Shown here in pieces: positions 25,241 to 34,934 of a stretch of 39,541 nt of DNA; within the stretch, counting starts at the first letter, position 1; every line of letters starts with the position of its first letter. The stretch lies in assembly GCA_903870175.1 (NCBI GenBank), contig CAIQBY010000332.1:1-39541 (forward strand). The letters run 5' to 3'. A program made the position numbers and the translations under genes. The stretch is from an uncultured Bacteroidota bacterium (GTDB lineage: Bacteria > Bacteroidota > Bacteroidia > 2-12-FULL-35-15). The notes below the pieces were generated by a model, which was given only the letters and a program-made list of their open reading frames with translations, ran no database searches and was not told the DNA's origin.

Positions 25241-25266
25241 CGCTATAATCCTTTATCTCTTCTATT

Positions 25267-28200
25267 ATGAAAAAATCATTTGCAATTATCAGTATGCTTA
25301 TTCTATTAAGTTGGGGCACAAAAGCACAAACAATTACTTTTAATTTATTGCATGCACCTTGTAATAATGATGGAGTGCTGGTGATACAGACTTCGGGGAT
25401 TATACCACCGTATGTGTTATATATTCAAAACAGCCCAAGCAGTTTTTACGATACCTTAAGTACAGCAAATGATACATTATTTAATTATAGTGGAGATAAT
25501 TTAAATGTTTATCTTGATAGTGCAGGTTATTACACCCACCCAACAAACTTTGCAGCACATTTTATGTTTAGAGATTCGATTTATGCTCCTCCTGTTATCT
25601 GTCCTGCTATAAATAATGCTATTGCATTTGCTGTAGGTGGCGGCACAGCTCCATTTACTGTGCAATGGTTTATAACTAATCCTTTTTATGGGTCAACTTA
25701 TTTAACTACTGGTAATCCTGTTACACTTCAAACTAATGGTTATTCTGTTGTTATAACAGATGCGAATGGCTGTATTGGTCAATCATATTATGATAGTGTG
25801 TTTTATCAAGTACCCTTTAATTATACAGTTTCATCAACAGCAACTAATTGCACTAACGGAACGGCAACTGTAAACATACCTACAGGCGGAATGCCTCCCT
25901 ATACTTATTTATGGAATAATGGTTCCACATCTCCTTCTTTATCTGGTTTAATGATGGGAGTATATACTGTAACTGTAACAGATGCTCAAGGGTGTTATAG
26001 TTCAGACTTTGCTAATGTAACTCAAATTACGTCTATTACTGATAGTTCTGTAGTAACACCAGCAACTTGTCTAAATAATAATGGAAGTATAATATCCTTT
26101 GGGATTGGAGGTGTTTCACCTTATTCTTACCAATGGAGTAATGGACAAACTACACAAAGGATTGCAGGTCTTCCAACTGGTTATTATAATGGAACTGTTC
26201 AAGATGCGAATGGATGTATTAGCTATAATTATGGCTATTCCATATCTTCCTCCACCCCAATCACAGTTACTTATTCTTCCACTTCCAGTTTATGTACAGC
26301 AGCTACAGGTACTGCTACACTTAATATAACTGGCGGCACACTTCCTTATACCATAAATTGGAGTACTTTTCCGTTTCAGACAACTGCTACTGCCACCAAT
26401 TTATCTCCCGGTGATTATGCTTTCACAGTTACCGATTCTGTTGGCTGTCTGCAAAGCGGTACTATACATGTTCCAGCTGTAAGCGTTGTTACTGCAAGCA
26501 TTGCTACCGCAAATACATTATGTTTACTTCAAAATGGTTCTGCTTCAATGATTATGAATAGCGGCACAGCTCCTTATACATATATATGGAGTAACGGTGC
26601 CACTTCTGCTGCCATCAATGGTATTCCTTCAGGCGCTTATAGTTGTACCGTTACCGATGCAGTGCACTGCTCTGTTACCAAGCAAACGTATGTATATCAA
26701 GGCTCTCCGCTGTCATTGTATTTCAGCACTACTGATGCCAGCTGTATTTTTATAAGTGATGGAACAGCAACAGTGAATGTGCTTGGCGGAACTCCTCCGC
26801 TTACTTATTTCTGGTCGAATGGTTCTACATCATCTACAGCTGCCGGACTTGCTACCGGATGGTATTGGCTCACCGTGCATGATGCATCAGGCTGTGCAAC
26901 TTCTGAAAATGTTTTTGTAAATTATAATCATGCCAACAACAATTGTTACTGCACCGTTACAGGCAAAGTATATGACGATGCAAATGCTAACTGTACACTT
27001 GATGCAGGTGAGACAGGTATACAAAATATAATGATGCACCTTTCGGGACAAGGATACACGTTCACTGATGCACAGGGCAATTATTCTTTTATTGTGCCTT
27101 CGGGAAGTTATACGCTCTCCGAAAATGTCGGTGGATATTATCCGCTTGCAGGATGTCAGAATAATAATATTGTTGTCAACGTTACGGCAGCAGCAGGTTG
27201 CACTGATACTATAAATATTGCCAACGTTATAAATCCGATTCACGATATCGGAATTTATACTACTTATTATACCACACCTCCGATACCGGGCAATGTATAT
27301 TATCAAAATGTAATTGTAAATAATGAAGGTACTGTTTCCGAACCTTCTATTTTAATGGGTTATAGGCATGACGGACAATTGAATTATTCATCCGTTAGTC
27401 CTGGTTTGTTTACCCAGTTAAGTCCTGCACTTGCTCCCGACTGGTACAGCATTGCAAGTTCTTTCCCAACTCTTGCGCCGCATACAACGCAGAGTTTTAC
27501 TTTACAATATAATGTTTCTGCAAATATTCCTATAAACACAGAAGTTAATTTTAACGACAGTGCAGTGTATATATCTCCTATGAGCAATTGGCTGAGCGAT
27601 TATACACCTTGGAATAATGTAGATGCCTACTCAACAAATGTAGTAGGAGCATGGGACCCAAATCAAAAGGAAGTTTCACCGAAAGGCACAGGCGAAGTGG
27701 GTTATATCGGCAGGGCTGATTCAGTACTTACCTACACCATACATTTTCAAAATACAGGAAACTACAATGCTCAAAACATTTATCTGATAGATTCATTGAG
27801 CAGTAATCTGAATATCGCGACCTTGAAACCTGTTTATTCCAACCATTCATTTACCACATCGGTAAACGAAACTGGAGTTGTAAAATTTACTTTTAATAAT
27901 ATCTATCTGCCTTATAATCCTCCTTCAAGCATTGGCGAATTAATTTATACAATACATCTTAAACCCAATTTAGCGGATTTTACACAGATAAAAAATACCG
28001 CCAACATTTATTTTGATTATAATGCACCTGTTTGTACAAACACTACTTTGAATACAATAAATCATTCGTTGGGAATTGCTTCGTTGTCCAATTCCAACAA
28101 TGATATTATGATATATCCAAATCCATCTACAGGTTTATTTACAGTTTCAAGTTTAAAACATAAAGTCCAGAATATTAAAGTGCTGAATATATTAGGAGAG

Positions 28201-28332
28201 GAAGTTCTTCAATCAACAATCAACAATCAGCAAACAATAATTGATTTAAGCGGCTACAGAAAAGGGCTTTATTTTGTTCAGATAACTGACGAAAACAAAA
28301 ACATGGTGAACAGGAAGATAGTAGTTGAATAA
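25267..28332 (+). CDS. large SprB-repeat surface protein with T9SS sorting domain
   Basis: 1021 residues. Signal peptide to KAQ. Six SprB-type repeats occupy about residues 110-560, each with a C-terminal VTVTDAQGC-like end and a GGTPPLTYFWSNGSTS-like middle. SprB repeats are known from the gliding adhesin of Flavobacterium. An SdrD-B-like module follows (VTGKVYDDANANCTLDAGE to LSENVGGYYP), then a DUF11-like module with YTIHFQNTGN and FDYNAP that is shared with the LRR protein at 13058. The last 80 residues are a T9SS type A sorting domain (DIMIYPNPSTGLFTVS to NKNMVNRKIVVE). Likely a surface adhesin exported by T9SS. Much smaller than SprB itself. Confidence 0.87.
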   Translation: MKKSFAIISMLILLSWGTKAQTITFNLLHAPCNNDGVLVIQTSGIIPPYVLYIQNSPSSFYDTLSTANDTLFNYSGDNLNVYLDSAGYYTHPTNFAAHFMFRDSIYAPPVICPAINNAIAFAVGGGTAPFTVQWFITNPFYGSTYLTTGNPVTLQTNGYSVVITDANGCIGQSYYDSVFYQVPFNYTVSSTATNCTNGTATVNIPTGGMPPYTYLWNNGSTSPSLSGLMMGVYTVTVTDAQGCYSSDFANVTQITSITDSSVVTPATCLNNNGSIISFGIGGVSPYSYQWSNGQTTQRIAGLPTGYYNGTVQDANGCISYNYGYSISSSTPITVTYSSTSSLCTAATGTATLNITGGTLPYTINWSTFPFQTTATATNLSPGDYAFTVTDSVGCLQSGTIHVPAVSVVTASIATANTLCLLQNGSASMIMNSGTAPYTYIWSNGATSAAINGIPSGAYSCTVTDAVHCSVTKQTYVYQGSPLSLYFSTTDASCIFISDGTATVNVLGGTPPLTYFWSNGSTSSTAAGLATGWYWLTVHDASGCATSENVFVNYNHANNNCYCTVTGKVYDDANANCTLDAGETGIQNIMMHLSGQGYTFTDAQGNYSFIVPSGSYTLSENVGGYYPLAGCQNNNIVVNVTAAAGCTDTINIANVINPIHDIGIYTTYYTTPPIPGNVYYQNVIVNNEGTVSEPSILMGYRHDGQLNYSSVSPGLFTQLSPALAPDWYSIASSFPTLAPHTTQSFTLQYNVSANIPINTEVNFNDSAVYISPMSNWLSDYTPWNNVDAYSTNVVGAWDPNQKEVSPKGTGEVGYIGRADSVLTYTIHFQNTGNYNAQNIYLIDSLSSNLNIATLKPVYSNHSFTTSVNETGVVKFTFNNIYLPYNPPSSIGELIYTIHLKPNLADFTQIKNTANIYFDYNAPVCTNTTLNTINHSLGIASLSNSNNDIMIYPNPSTGLFTVSSLKHKVQNIKVLNILGEEVLQSTINNQQTIIDLSGYRKGLYFVQITDENKNMVNRKIVVE

Positions 28333-28342
28333 AGGATTGGTA

Positions 28343-28385
28343 CGTAAGATATAAGTTAATTAGTAATCCAACTTATAAACTTACG
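28343..28385. terminator. palindrome after the SprB-repeat gene
   Basis: CGTAAGATATAAGTT pairs with AACTTATAAACTTACG with one bulge, around a 12-nt loop, between convergent genes. The layout (cargo tail, then GGTAC, then a palindrome) matches 4963-5042, although the arm sequences differ. Confidence 0.5.
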
Positions 28386-28398
28386 GACTTAGAACTTA

Positions 28399-29295
28399 TT
28401 AATCAGAACAGCAGGTTCGTTGAACTGACCAGCTCCATTTGCCTTTTACATTATAAGTAAGGACATCATAAGGGACTTCCACCAGTTTAAATTCAGGAGT
28501 TCGTACATACTCATTTCGGGTTTTGGTGATTGCTCCTTCTTCGGCAACAACTGAAAATGGTTCGGGATAACCAAGAGTAATAGAAAGCTGAGTCTCAGGG
28601 CATTCTACCGGACATTTAGGAAGTTTATGTATTGCATCATATAATTGTGCAAAGGTTTGGTGAGTCAAATTGGAAGTTACGCTGTTAACGAAACCAGGAT
28701 AATCAGCTCTGAATTTTTGCACAGGATATCTTACCAGTTCGTGGTGTACCTGATTGTTTTCAAAAACAACAACCTTATCAAATGAAGGCTGCGGGCAGCC
28801 AAAATCAAATACTTTATCGCCAATATGCGTTTTGGCATTACTTGCAGTTACGGTATCTCTTGGCAGCCCTTCTATACCTCCTTCAGGCAGACAAATCCAG
28901 CGGGCTGTCCACATTACAGATACGGATAGAATAACATATTTTTCATCAGGTTTTAAACCTCTGACTAATGCTGATGCTTCAGGCGGAAGCAGTATTGCAG
29001 GAATGGCTTCTGTATAAGGTTTATCAGTTTTGGGAGGTGAAATCCGAATGGACAAAACAACAATACCAGTGTCGCATATTGGTTTAGAACCTATTTGAGA
29101 AAGTTTGTATGCTTTATCTACTGCGGCTCTGTTTGCCATGTTAATAGCTGCATCCATTGCGTCCCTCCGCTTGGGTGGAATTTCCATTTCTTCAGGTCGT
29201 AATTTTGCATACCCTTCTATAATATCCGAGCCGATATAAACACCTGCGGGGCTTTCATTTACGTCAACTACAGGCTGTGATTTACTTAGTTCCAT
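28399..29295 (-). CDS. protein of unknown function
   Basis: 298 residues, no signal peptide or membrane segment. The sequence is a mix of strands and helices: RRDAMDAAINMANRAAVDKA near residues 44-63, IVVLSIRISPP, YVILSVSVMWTARWICLPEG, and a Cys-containing C-terminus that ends RTCCSD. The cysteines (CDTG, CPQP, CPVECPE, CC) could form disulfides or a metal site. No known family was recognised. It stands alone, convergent to the SprB-repeat gene, with a 267-bp gap before the SRPBCC gene in which no promoter box or gene was found. The length and steady codon use make it a credible gene. Confidence 0.7.
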   Translation of the reverse strand: MELSKSQPVVDVNESPAGVYIGSDIIEGYAKLRPEEMEIPPKRRDAMDAAINMANRAAVDKAYKLSQIGSKPICDTGIVVLSIRISPPKTDKPYTEAIPAILLPPEASALVRGLKPDEKYVILSVSVMWTARWICLPEGGIEGLPRDTVTASNAKTHIGDKVFDFGCPQPSFDKVVVFENNQVHHELVRYPVQKFRADYPGFVNSVTSNLTHQTFAQLYDAIHKLPKCPVECPETQLSITLGYPEPFSVVAEEGAITKTRNEYVRTPEFKLVEVPYDVLTYNVKGKWSWSVQRTCCSD

Positions 29296-29562
29296 TTTTT
29301 TATATTTAATGATTTTGTTTAATAAATAATCAAGTAATGTTCTTCTTTTTTCTGAAGTAGTTTATCTTCGCAATCAATCGGGTGACCAACGTAGAAAATC
29401 GTCTGGCAATAAATGCTGAAACAGGCTAAATTAAAGAGAGGCGAAAAGACGTGTTCTTTAATAGTTTGTAAAGGTATCATTTAACCTTATCAAATACTAA
29501 ATAATAATTATTCCGTTAGAAGGGAGTAGTAAAAAAAAGTCGGAATTGAAATTGAAAATAAT

Positions 29563-30018
29563 TTAATTTGCTTCTATGAGTTTTTTTATCTGCAATAAAA
29601 TCGGGTTCCATCCTTCGCCATTATTATATGCTTCTTTATATCTTCGTTCTCCTTCCGCCACTTTATTATAGTCTCCCTGTGTTACAGTTAAAAAAGTTTT
29701 CCCGTTTTCTTCCTTCAAGTCATAAGTAACAGTAAGATAGTTGTCAGGAATATCTATAATTGTAGAGTTGGGATCAAAAGCAGTATAAGCAAGAAATTTG
29801 CCCGGCTCAATATTCAAAATGGAGCCTTTTACAAACACCATTTCTTTACCTTCATACATTCCTTTCCAAATAAGTTTACTGCTTTTTTTCCAGTCAGATA
29901 CTGTTTCGCAACCGAACATATACTTTTTTGTTTGTTCTGGATTTGTCAATGCATCCCATACTTTTAATGATGGTGCGTTAATCGAAATTCTGTTAATTAC
30001 AAATAATGGATTTTTCAT
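29563..30018 (-). CDS. SRPBCC (AHSA1/START-like) domain protein
   Basis: 151 residues made of a single helix-grip fold. The start INAPSLKVWDALTNPEQTKK, then WKGMYEGKEMVFVKGSILNIEPGKFLAYTAFDP and LTVTYDLKEENGKTFLTVTQ, and a last helix GWNPILLQIKKLIEAN, match the AHSA1-type SRPBCC family closely. These bind small hydrophobic ligands or act as co-chaperone-like domains; the ligand is unknown. No signal peptide, so cytoplasmic. No exact -7 box was found; TAAAGTTA near 30070 has one mismatch. Confidence 0.85.
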   Translation of the reverse strand: MKNPLFVINRISINAPSLKVWDALTNPEQTKKYMFGCETVSDWKKSSKLIWKGMYEGKEMVFVKGSILNIEPGKFLAYTAFDPNSTIIDIPDNYLTVTYDLKEENGKTFLTVTQGDYNKVAEGERRYKEAYNNGEGWNPILLQIKKLIEAN

Positions 30019-30107
30019 AGTGTACCAGTTAAGTAAGTTATAGGAGTGTTAGGTAGATTTCGTGGTTGTAAAGTTAGTTTTAATGTTCTAAATTAAAAAT
30101 TTATTTT

Positions 30108-31964
30108 TTAATTGTAATCAACCACGCTTGGTTTGCTTACCGCAAAGATTGGTACTTTAATACTTAACCCTAAGCTGGGGCTATATTTTGAATAGCTTTT
30201 GTTATCCAAGGGAAGATTGGGATAAAAGCCATAGGAAATCTGCAAACTGCTGTTCAGCAGATTTTCGTTTCTTATTAAGAAACCTATGGCATACGCCTGA
30301 TAAATTGTGCTTGTCAGCAATTGAGTTTGCGGAGTTTGAATCATTCCCATAGCTATTAATATAAGCGGGGCAAACCGTAAACCTATTACATTATACGGCA
30401 TATAGGTTACGGATTCTAAATTTAATATCATCTTTTTTGTTCCAACCATTGTACCCGGATTAAAGCCATACATTTCGGAGGAATTGAGTGTGATATTTTC
30501 TGTAGATAGTTTATTTATTCCATCCACATATTTAAAATAAATAAACTGCCTGAAATACCATTTTTTATTTTGGTACAAATCACTGAAATAATAAAATCCG
30601 GTGTTTAGGGTAGCATCATTGCGAACGTTAGGATAATAATAGGTACCGTAATTTGAGTATGCAGAAATATATCCAAATTTATCAAAATGTTTTCCGTACG
30701 AAAGTTGAAAACCTGAATAATAACGAATACCGGTAAATTCAAGATATTTAAGTCCATATAATAATTGTACCAGAGCACCTTCGGCAATATCTTCGTTGGC
30801 TCCAAAACGGTAAATAAATCGATCTTTGTAATATTTTCTCAGTGAAAAAGCAACACTGCCCAGCCATAAATAAGAGTTTTTATAACTTTGATTGGTATCA
30901 TTTTTTACAAGCGGTCGTATTTGATATTGTATATCTTCGTAACGAAAAGCCACAATAATATTAGTACCTTTTCTATTAATGGGAATACCAAACTTCTTCG
31001 GATGAAAACTTCTGCCTACCCATAAATCGGAGCTTATATTTTCAACATGATAATATTTATCAACATTTTCGATGATACTGTGATAATCGCCCCAGTTTTT
31101 TGTTTCAGCAATACCGCCAGCCCACTTGGTGAGGGTTGAATAAAATTCGCGGTTAAGTACAAAACCTGCCGATGTAATATCAGTAATATTAGGAGGGGCA
31201 TATTGGTTGGTAGTATATATTAAGTTAAATGAAATATATGATTTACCTATATTATTGATAGTATAAGTTCCGCCATTTTGAAAGTTGCCGGTTACACTAT
31301 TATAACCCACTGATTCCATCAGGTTTTGCCCCAATCCCAAAAAATTCCTTTCACTTAAATTAGCAGTTCCTGCGGTGAAACCTGAATTAATATTGCCATC
31401 CAAAGACCATTTATCAAGTACTACAATTTTTACATCAATGCTATCGTTGGAATCCGAAGAAGGAGAAATATAAATCTGAGCATCATTAATATAATTAGTT
31501 GCTCTTAAAAGTCGTTCACTTTCATTGAGATTATGCAAATCAAATTGCTGATTTTTTTTTATCAATAATAAATTTCGAATAGTTCGTTGTCGAGAAGTAA
31601 TGTGATAATGATTTGCAATTTTCTGAAAAGAATTAATAGCCCTTCTGTTAGTATCAGAAACCGAATATCCAAATGGGTCATAAACAACAATGTTTAATTC
31701 GCGAATATATTTTCCTTTATATTTTAAATTCGGGTCTTCTTTTTTTTGCTGGTCTGATAGCGGCTTGTTATCATATTGCTGAGGTGCAGGGTCAACAAAA
31801 ATAGCATCATATAGTAGCCTGGTAAATTTATGCTTGGAAGTTACTTTTTTTATTTTTTTATATACAGATAATGTATCATGTGTTTGTGATTTGGCAGATG
31901 TAAAGTGAAATAACATTACCAATAAAAGGAAAAATTTAATTTGTATAAAACTCTTTTTTTGCAT
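30108..31964 (-). CDS. outer-membrane beta-barrel protein with POTRA-like domain
   Basis: 618 residues. Signal peptide MQKKSFIQIKFFLLLVML to about KSQ. Residues about 80-190 look like a POTRA domain (YIRELNIVVYDPFG, LHNLNESERLLRATNYINDA, SIDVKIVVLDKWSL). From about 190 to the end come the amphipathic strands of a large barrel (FSLRKYYKDRFIYRFGANED, LNLESVTYMPYNVIGLRF). POTRA plus barrel is the layout of the Omp85/TPS superfamily, which inserts or exports outer-membrane proteins. The gene lies 65 bp after a second Omp85-type gene on the same strand, with a -7 box at 31980-31987. Exact role unknown. Confidence 0.72.
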   Translation of the reverse strand: MQKKSFIQIKFFLLLVMLFHFTSAKSQTHDTLSVYKKIKKVTSKHKFTRLLYDAIFVDPAPQQYDNKPLSDQQKKEDPNLKYKGKYIRELNIVVYDPFGYSVSDTNRRAINSFQKIANHYHITSRQRTIRNLLLIKKNQQFDLHNLNESERLLRATNYINDAQIYISPSSDSNDSIDVKIVVLDKWSLDGNINSGFTAGTANLSERNFLGLGQNLMESVGYNSVTGNFQNGGTYTINNIGKSYISFNLIYTTNQYAPPNITDITSAGFVLNREFYSTLTKWAGGIAETKNWGDYHSIIENVDKYYHVENISSDLWVGRSFHPKKFGIPINRKGTNIIVAFRYEDIQYQIRPLVKNDTNQSYKNSYLWLGSVAFSLRKYYKDRFIYRFGANEDIAEGALVQLLYGLKYLEFTGIRYYSGFQLSYGKHFDKFGYISAYSNYGTYYYPNVRNDATLNTGFYYFSDLYQNKKWYFRQFIYFKYVDGINKLSTENITLNSSEMYGFNPGTMVGTKKMILNLESVTYMPYNVIGLRFAPLILIAMGMIQTPQTQLLTSTIYQAYAIGFLIRNENLLNSSLQISYGFYPNLPLDNKSYSKYSPSLGLSIKVPIFAVSKPSVVDYN

Positions 31965-31979
31965 TTTGATGAGGAATCA

Positions 31980-31987
31980 CAAAACTA
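31980..31987 (-). promoter_or_regulatory. -7 box for the POTRA-barrel gene
   Basis: CAAAACTA (minus TAGTTTTG), an exact TAnnTTTG match 16 bp before the ATG, inside the 65-bp gap between the two outer-membrane genes. Confidence 0.5.
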
Positions 31988-32029
31988 ATACGAAATAAAT
32001 TTTATATGTTTATATCTAAAAACTAACAA

Positions 32030-34543
32030 TTAAAACGGATAACCAATACCTAGGTTTAATGCCAAAAATCCATATTTTTGATGGTAATGACTATCACTAT
32101 ACTTTTCTCTCCAATCGTAATTATTATAATTTTGTATTACCCATCTTTGTGATTCTGCAAACTGTGGGTCATATAATTTAATTCCCAAATCAAGACGAAT
32201 AACAAAGAAACTAAAATCAGCACGAAGACCAATACCGGAGCCTATTGCAATCTCTTTGTAAAACCGGTCGAATTGAAAGTCGCCACCTGGTCGTTTTGAA
32301 TCAGGTTCTCGAAGCCAAACATTTCCTCCATCCACAAACAAAGCACCATTAAATTGTTTAATAATTTTAAAACGATACTCCACGTTAAACTGCAATTGAC
32401 CATCACCAGATTGATCAAGATTCGTCTGTCCGTTGCTGGAATAAGATCCGGGACCTAATGAACGTGCCTGCCATGCACGAATATCATTTACTCCACCTCC
32501 AAAAAAACTTCTTTCAAAAGGAAGCGAACTGTAATTTGCAAAAGGCTTTCCAATACCAGCTGCAAATCGAAATACTAATTTGTTATCTTCATTTGGTGAA
32601 AGATAATAACGATAATCAACATCCGTCCTAACATATTGAGAAAACGGAATTCCAAACATGTAATAACTTCCCTGGTCATCTTTTCTGAGCGTATTGGGTT
32701 GTGCCGAATTTATCAATTGATATGTTCCTCTCAAAATATTTCCTGACGATTCTGCATTTAATCTGAAAAATGAAAAGTTGGTTAGCTTATTAATGTTTTG
32801 CTGGTTATAGGTGAAAGTATATCGCGTACTCGTAGTTACATGAGGGGAAAAACTGTTTTGGATAAAAATATTCGTGTGAGTTAAATAATCAGCAAGTTCA
32901 GATGGTAATTCTACTTTTACTATACTCACCATAAGAGGCGTCACCGAATGACTTATTTGTGATGACTGTTTCCAGTTATATCCAAAAGATAAATTCGTTA
33001 TATAACGTGTGTAAAAATTGGGGATATTATTAATCAGGTAAGGTAAGTGCTGAAATGTATATGAACTGGTAAATACTGTTTTAGGATTCGCTCTTTTTGG
33101 TGCTTTAATATTGAATGGGATTAAAAATCGAGGAACATAAATATTCGCTTCCGGTCCATATTCAATAGCATTAAATTTTTGGAAACCTTTAAGAGACGAA
33201 GTATTGTTTACTGTTTTAGTAGCTTCAATACTCCCCTTGAACTTTAACTCAAATACTTCAGCACCTTTTAGCAGGTTCCTGTTTTGATAAACTATACTTC
33301 CTCCAATTCCAAAATTCCCAGACGTGTTTTTTCCATCTGCTTCTATTGTATAGGATTGTTTTAAGATAGGAGTAAGCCTAATAAAACAATTTAACTTATC
33401 TGTTTCGCAAGGAACAAAACTAATATTAATGGATTTGAACGACTTAATTTCCTGTAGCCTTTTATAGGTATCTTCCACAGTTTTTAACCTGTAAATTTCT
33501 CCTTTATGAATGAAAATAGTGTTTAGCAAAACCCGCGTTTTATACCTCAGTTTATCTGTATGAATAATATAATACGATGGATTTATGTTTTTATCAACAA
33601 TCCTTTTCCCGAAATCATCTACTTTAATTGTATCTCTGGCAAAACCTTCCTGTCTCTTCAAAACAAAATCAGTTTCAATAAAAACATCATTGATGTAAAA
33701 GCGTTCATGTGGCGATTCCACTATCGAATCAGAGTTTTCACTGAATTTAGTAGCGAAGTTTTTTATTCCAAGAGTAATCCTTGCTTTTCTATCTGAAGAG
33801 TCCCATTGATAATAAATATAATCTTTTGTAAATAAATAATAGCCATTATTATTCAAATTTGCTGTAATCCGCTCACGCTCACTATCAAATACATCTTCAT
33901 CATAATTATTTCCTTTTTTCACCAATGAATTCATAGTGTCGACAAACACATAGTATCTAAGAGAATCGTCCTGAATTTTATAATCCAATTGTTCGATTTT
34001 TAATGGTGATGCAGCATGAATTTTATAATATACATTAACTTCATGCCTATTGGTATAATAAACTGAATCCGTCACTGAGCTTGTGAAGTAACCTTTCTTA
34101 TTCAACAATGATTTTAACTGACGGACCGACTTTTTTGTAAGTACCGAATCGTATACTACCGGTGCTTCGCTATTATCCAGAACCCATTCACCCAAAAGCC
34201 TTTTAGAATTTTTCTTTGCTGTTTTCCCTTTAGCCAATCTAATTTCATTTCTTTTGGCAAAACTGGCGTCACGCAATATTCGCCTGCGCTTCACACGATC
34301 TTCATTTATCAGATTATGCAGCCAAAGATGAAATCTAACCACCTTGAAAATTCTTCTGTTGGGTTTTTGTTTTATATATCCGGTAATATCGGCATTTGTA
34401 ATCTTGGTATCCTTATCAATAACCTTGATTTTAGAAAGCAAATGCTCATCATCCTTCAATCTCCGAGACGGATTACAGGCAGCAATTAAAGTGTAAATAA
34501 AAAGAAGAAAAAGAAACTTTATATAGAAAGATTTTATCGTCAC
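32030..34543 (-). CDS. BamA/TamA family outer-membrane lipoprotein
   Basis: 837 residues. A lipoprotein signal ends LIAACNPSRRL. Several POTRA-like modules follow to about residue 400 (HLLSKIKVIDKDTKITNADI, SVRQLKSLLNKKGYFTSSV, IFIHKGEIYRLKTVEDTYK). The C-terminal half is an Omp85 barrel, with the family turn GGGVNDIRAWQARSLGPG and FNVEYRFKIIKQFNGALF before the last strands. Bacteroidota genomes carry BamA/TamA-type lipoproteins of this size besides the main BamA. They are thought to help insert outer-membrane proteins. It is divergent from the TrmH-like gene, a common pairing in the phylum. Array D lies in the divergent gap. Confidence 0.88.
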   Translation of the reverse strand: MTIKSFYIKFLFLLFIYTLIAACNPSRRLKDDEHLLSKIKVIDKDTKITNADITGYIKQKPNRRIFKVVRFHLWLHNLINEDRVKRRRILRDASFAKRNEIRLAKGKTAKKNSKRLLGEWVLDNSEAPVVYDSVLTKKSVRQLKSLLNKKGYFTSSVTDSVYYTNRHEVNVYYKIHAASPLKIEQLDYKIQDDSLRYYVFVDTMNSLVKKGNNYDEDVFDSERERITANLNNNGYYLFTKDYIYYQWDSSDRKARITLGIKNFATKFSENSDSIVESPHERFYINDVFIETDFVLKRQEGFARDTIKVDDFGKRIVDKNINPSYYIIHTDKLRYKTRVLLNTIFIHKGEIYRLKTVEDTYKRLQEIKSFKSINISFVPCETDKLNCFIRLTPILKQSYTIEADGKNTSGNFGIGGSIVYQNRNLLKGAEVFELKFKGSIEATKTVNNTSSLKGFQKFNAIEYGPEANIYVPRFLIPFNIKAPKRANPKTVFTSSYTFQHLPYLINNIPNFYTRYITNLSFGYNWKQSSQISHSVTPLMVSIVKVELPSELADYLTHTNIFIQNSFSPHVTTSTRYTFTYNQQNINKLTNFSFFRLNAESSGNILRGTYQLINSAQPNTLRKDDQGSYYMFGIPFSQYVRTDVDYRYYLSPNEDNKLVFRFAAGIGKPFANYSSLPFERSFFGGGVNDIRAWQARSLGPGSYSSNGQTNLDQSGDGQLQFNVEYRFKIIKQFNGALFVDGGNVWLREPDSKRPGGDFQFDRFYKEIAIGSGIGLRADFSFFVIRLDLGIKLYDPQFAESQRWVIQNYNNYDWREKYSDSHYHQKYGFLALNLGIGYPF

Positions 34544-34645
34544 AATTTGTTATTAATAGTCTTTTGGGCTTACAGTCGGCTAAATTACTCATTTATTGCA
34601 TAACAGTTTTTAGTAATAATAATTTAAACTGCAAACATCAGGTCT

Positions 34646-34855
34646 TACATTCAAATTTTGTCTCACTCCAATCAAATTATGCTCGCTGATAATCAAATTA
34701 TCATTGCTGACTTTCAAATTATTCCTCTCGATGCCCTCTCAGTTTTTGCTGACATCCAAATTATGCCTCACGACATTCAAATTATCTCTGCTGACATCCA
34801 TGTTTTGCCTCACGACGGTCGTGTTTCACCTCTCGATTTCCATTTCCTAAACTTT
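34646..34855. repeat. 21-bp-period array D (10 units)
   Basis: Ten 21-bp units, most beginning GACATTCAAATTAT or GATAATCAAATTAT and ending CTCGCT, TCTGCT or CCTCAC. The variant at 34730 (GATGCCCTCTCAG...) is the most diverged. The array lies in the divergent gap between the BamA/TamA-type gene and the methyltransferase gene. The remaining gap, 34856-34934, contains TACTTTTA at 34893-34900, a one-mismatch -7 box for the next gene. Confidence 0.9.
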
Positions 34856-34934
34856 TCGAAGGACAAAATATTCAGCATTCCATTCTTTTTCCTACTTTTA
34901 CATCGAAACATAATAATCCTTAATCGCATCCCTC

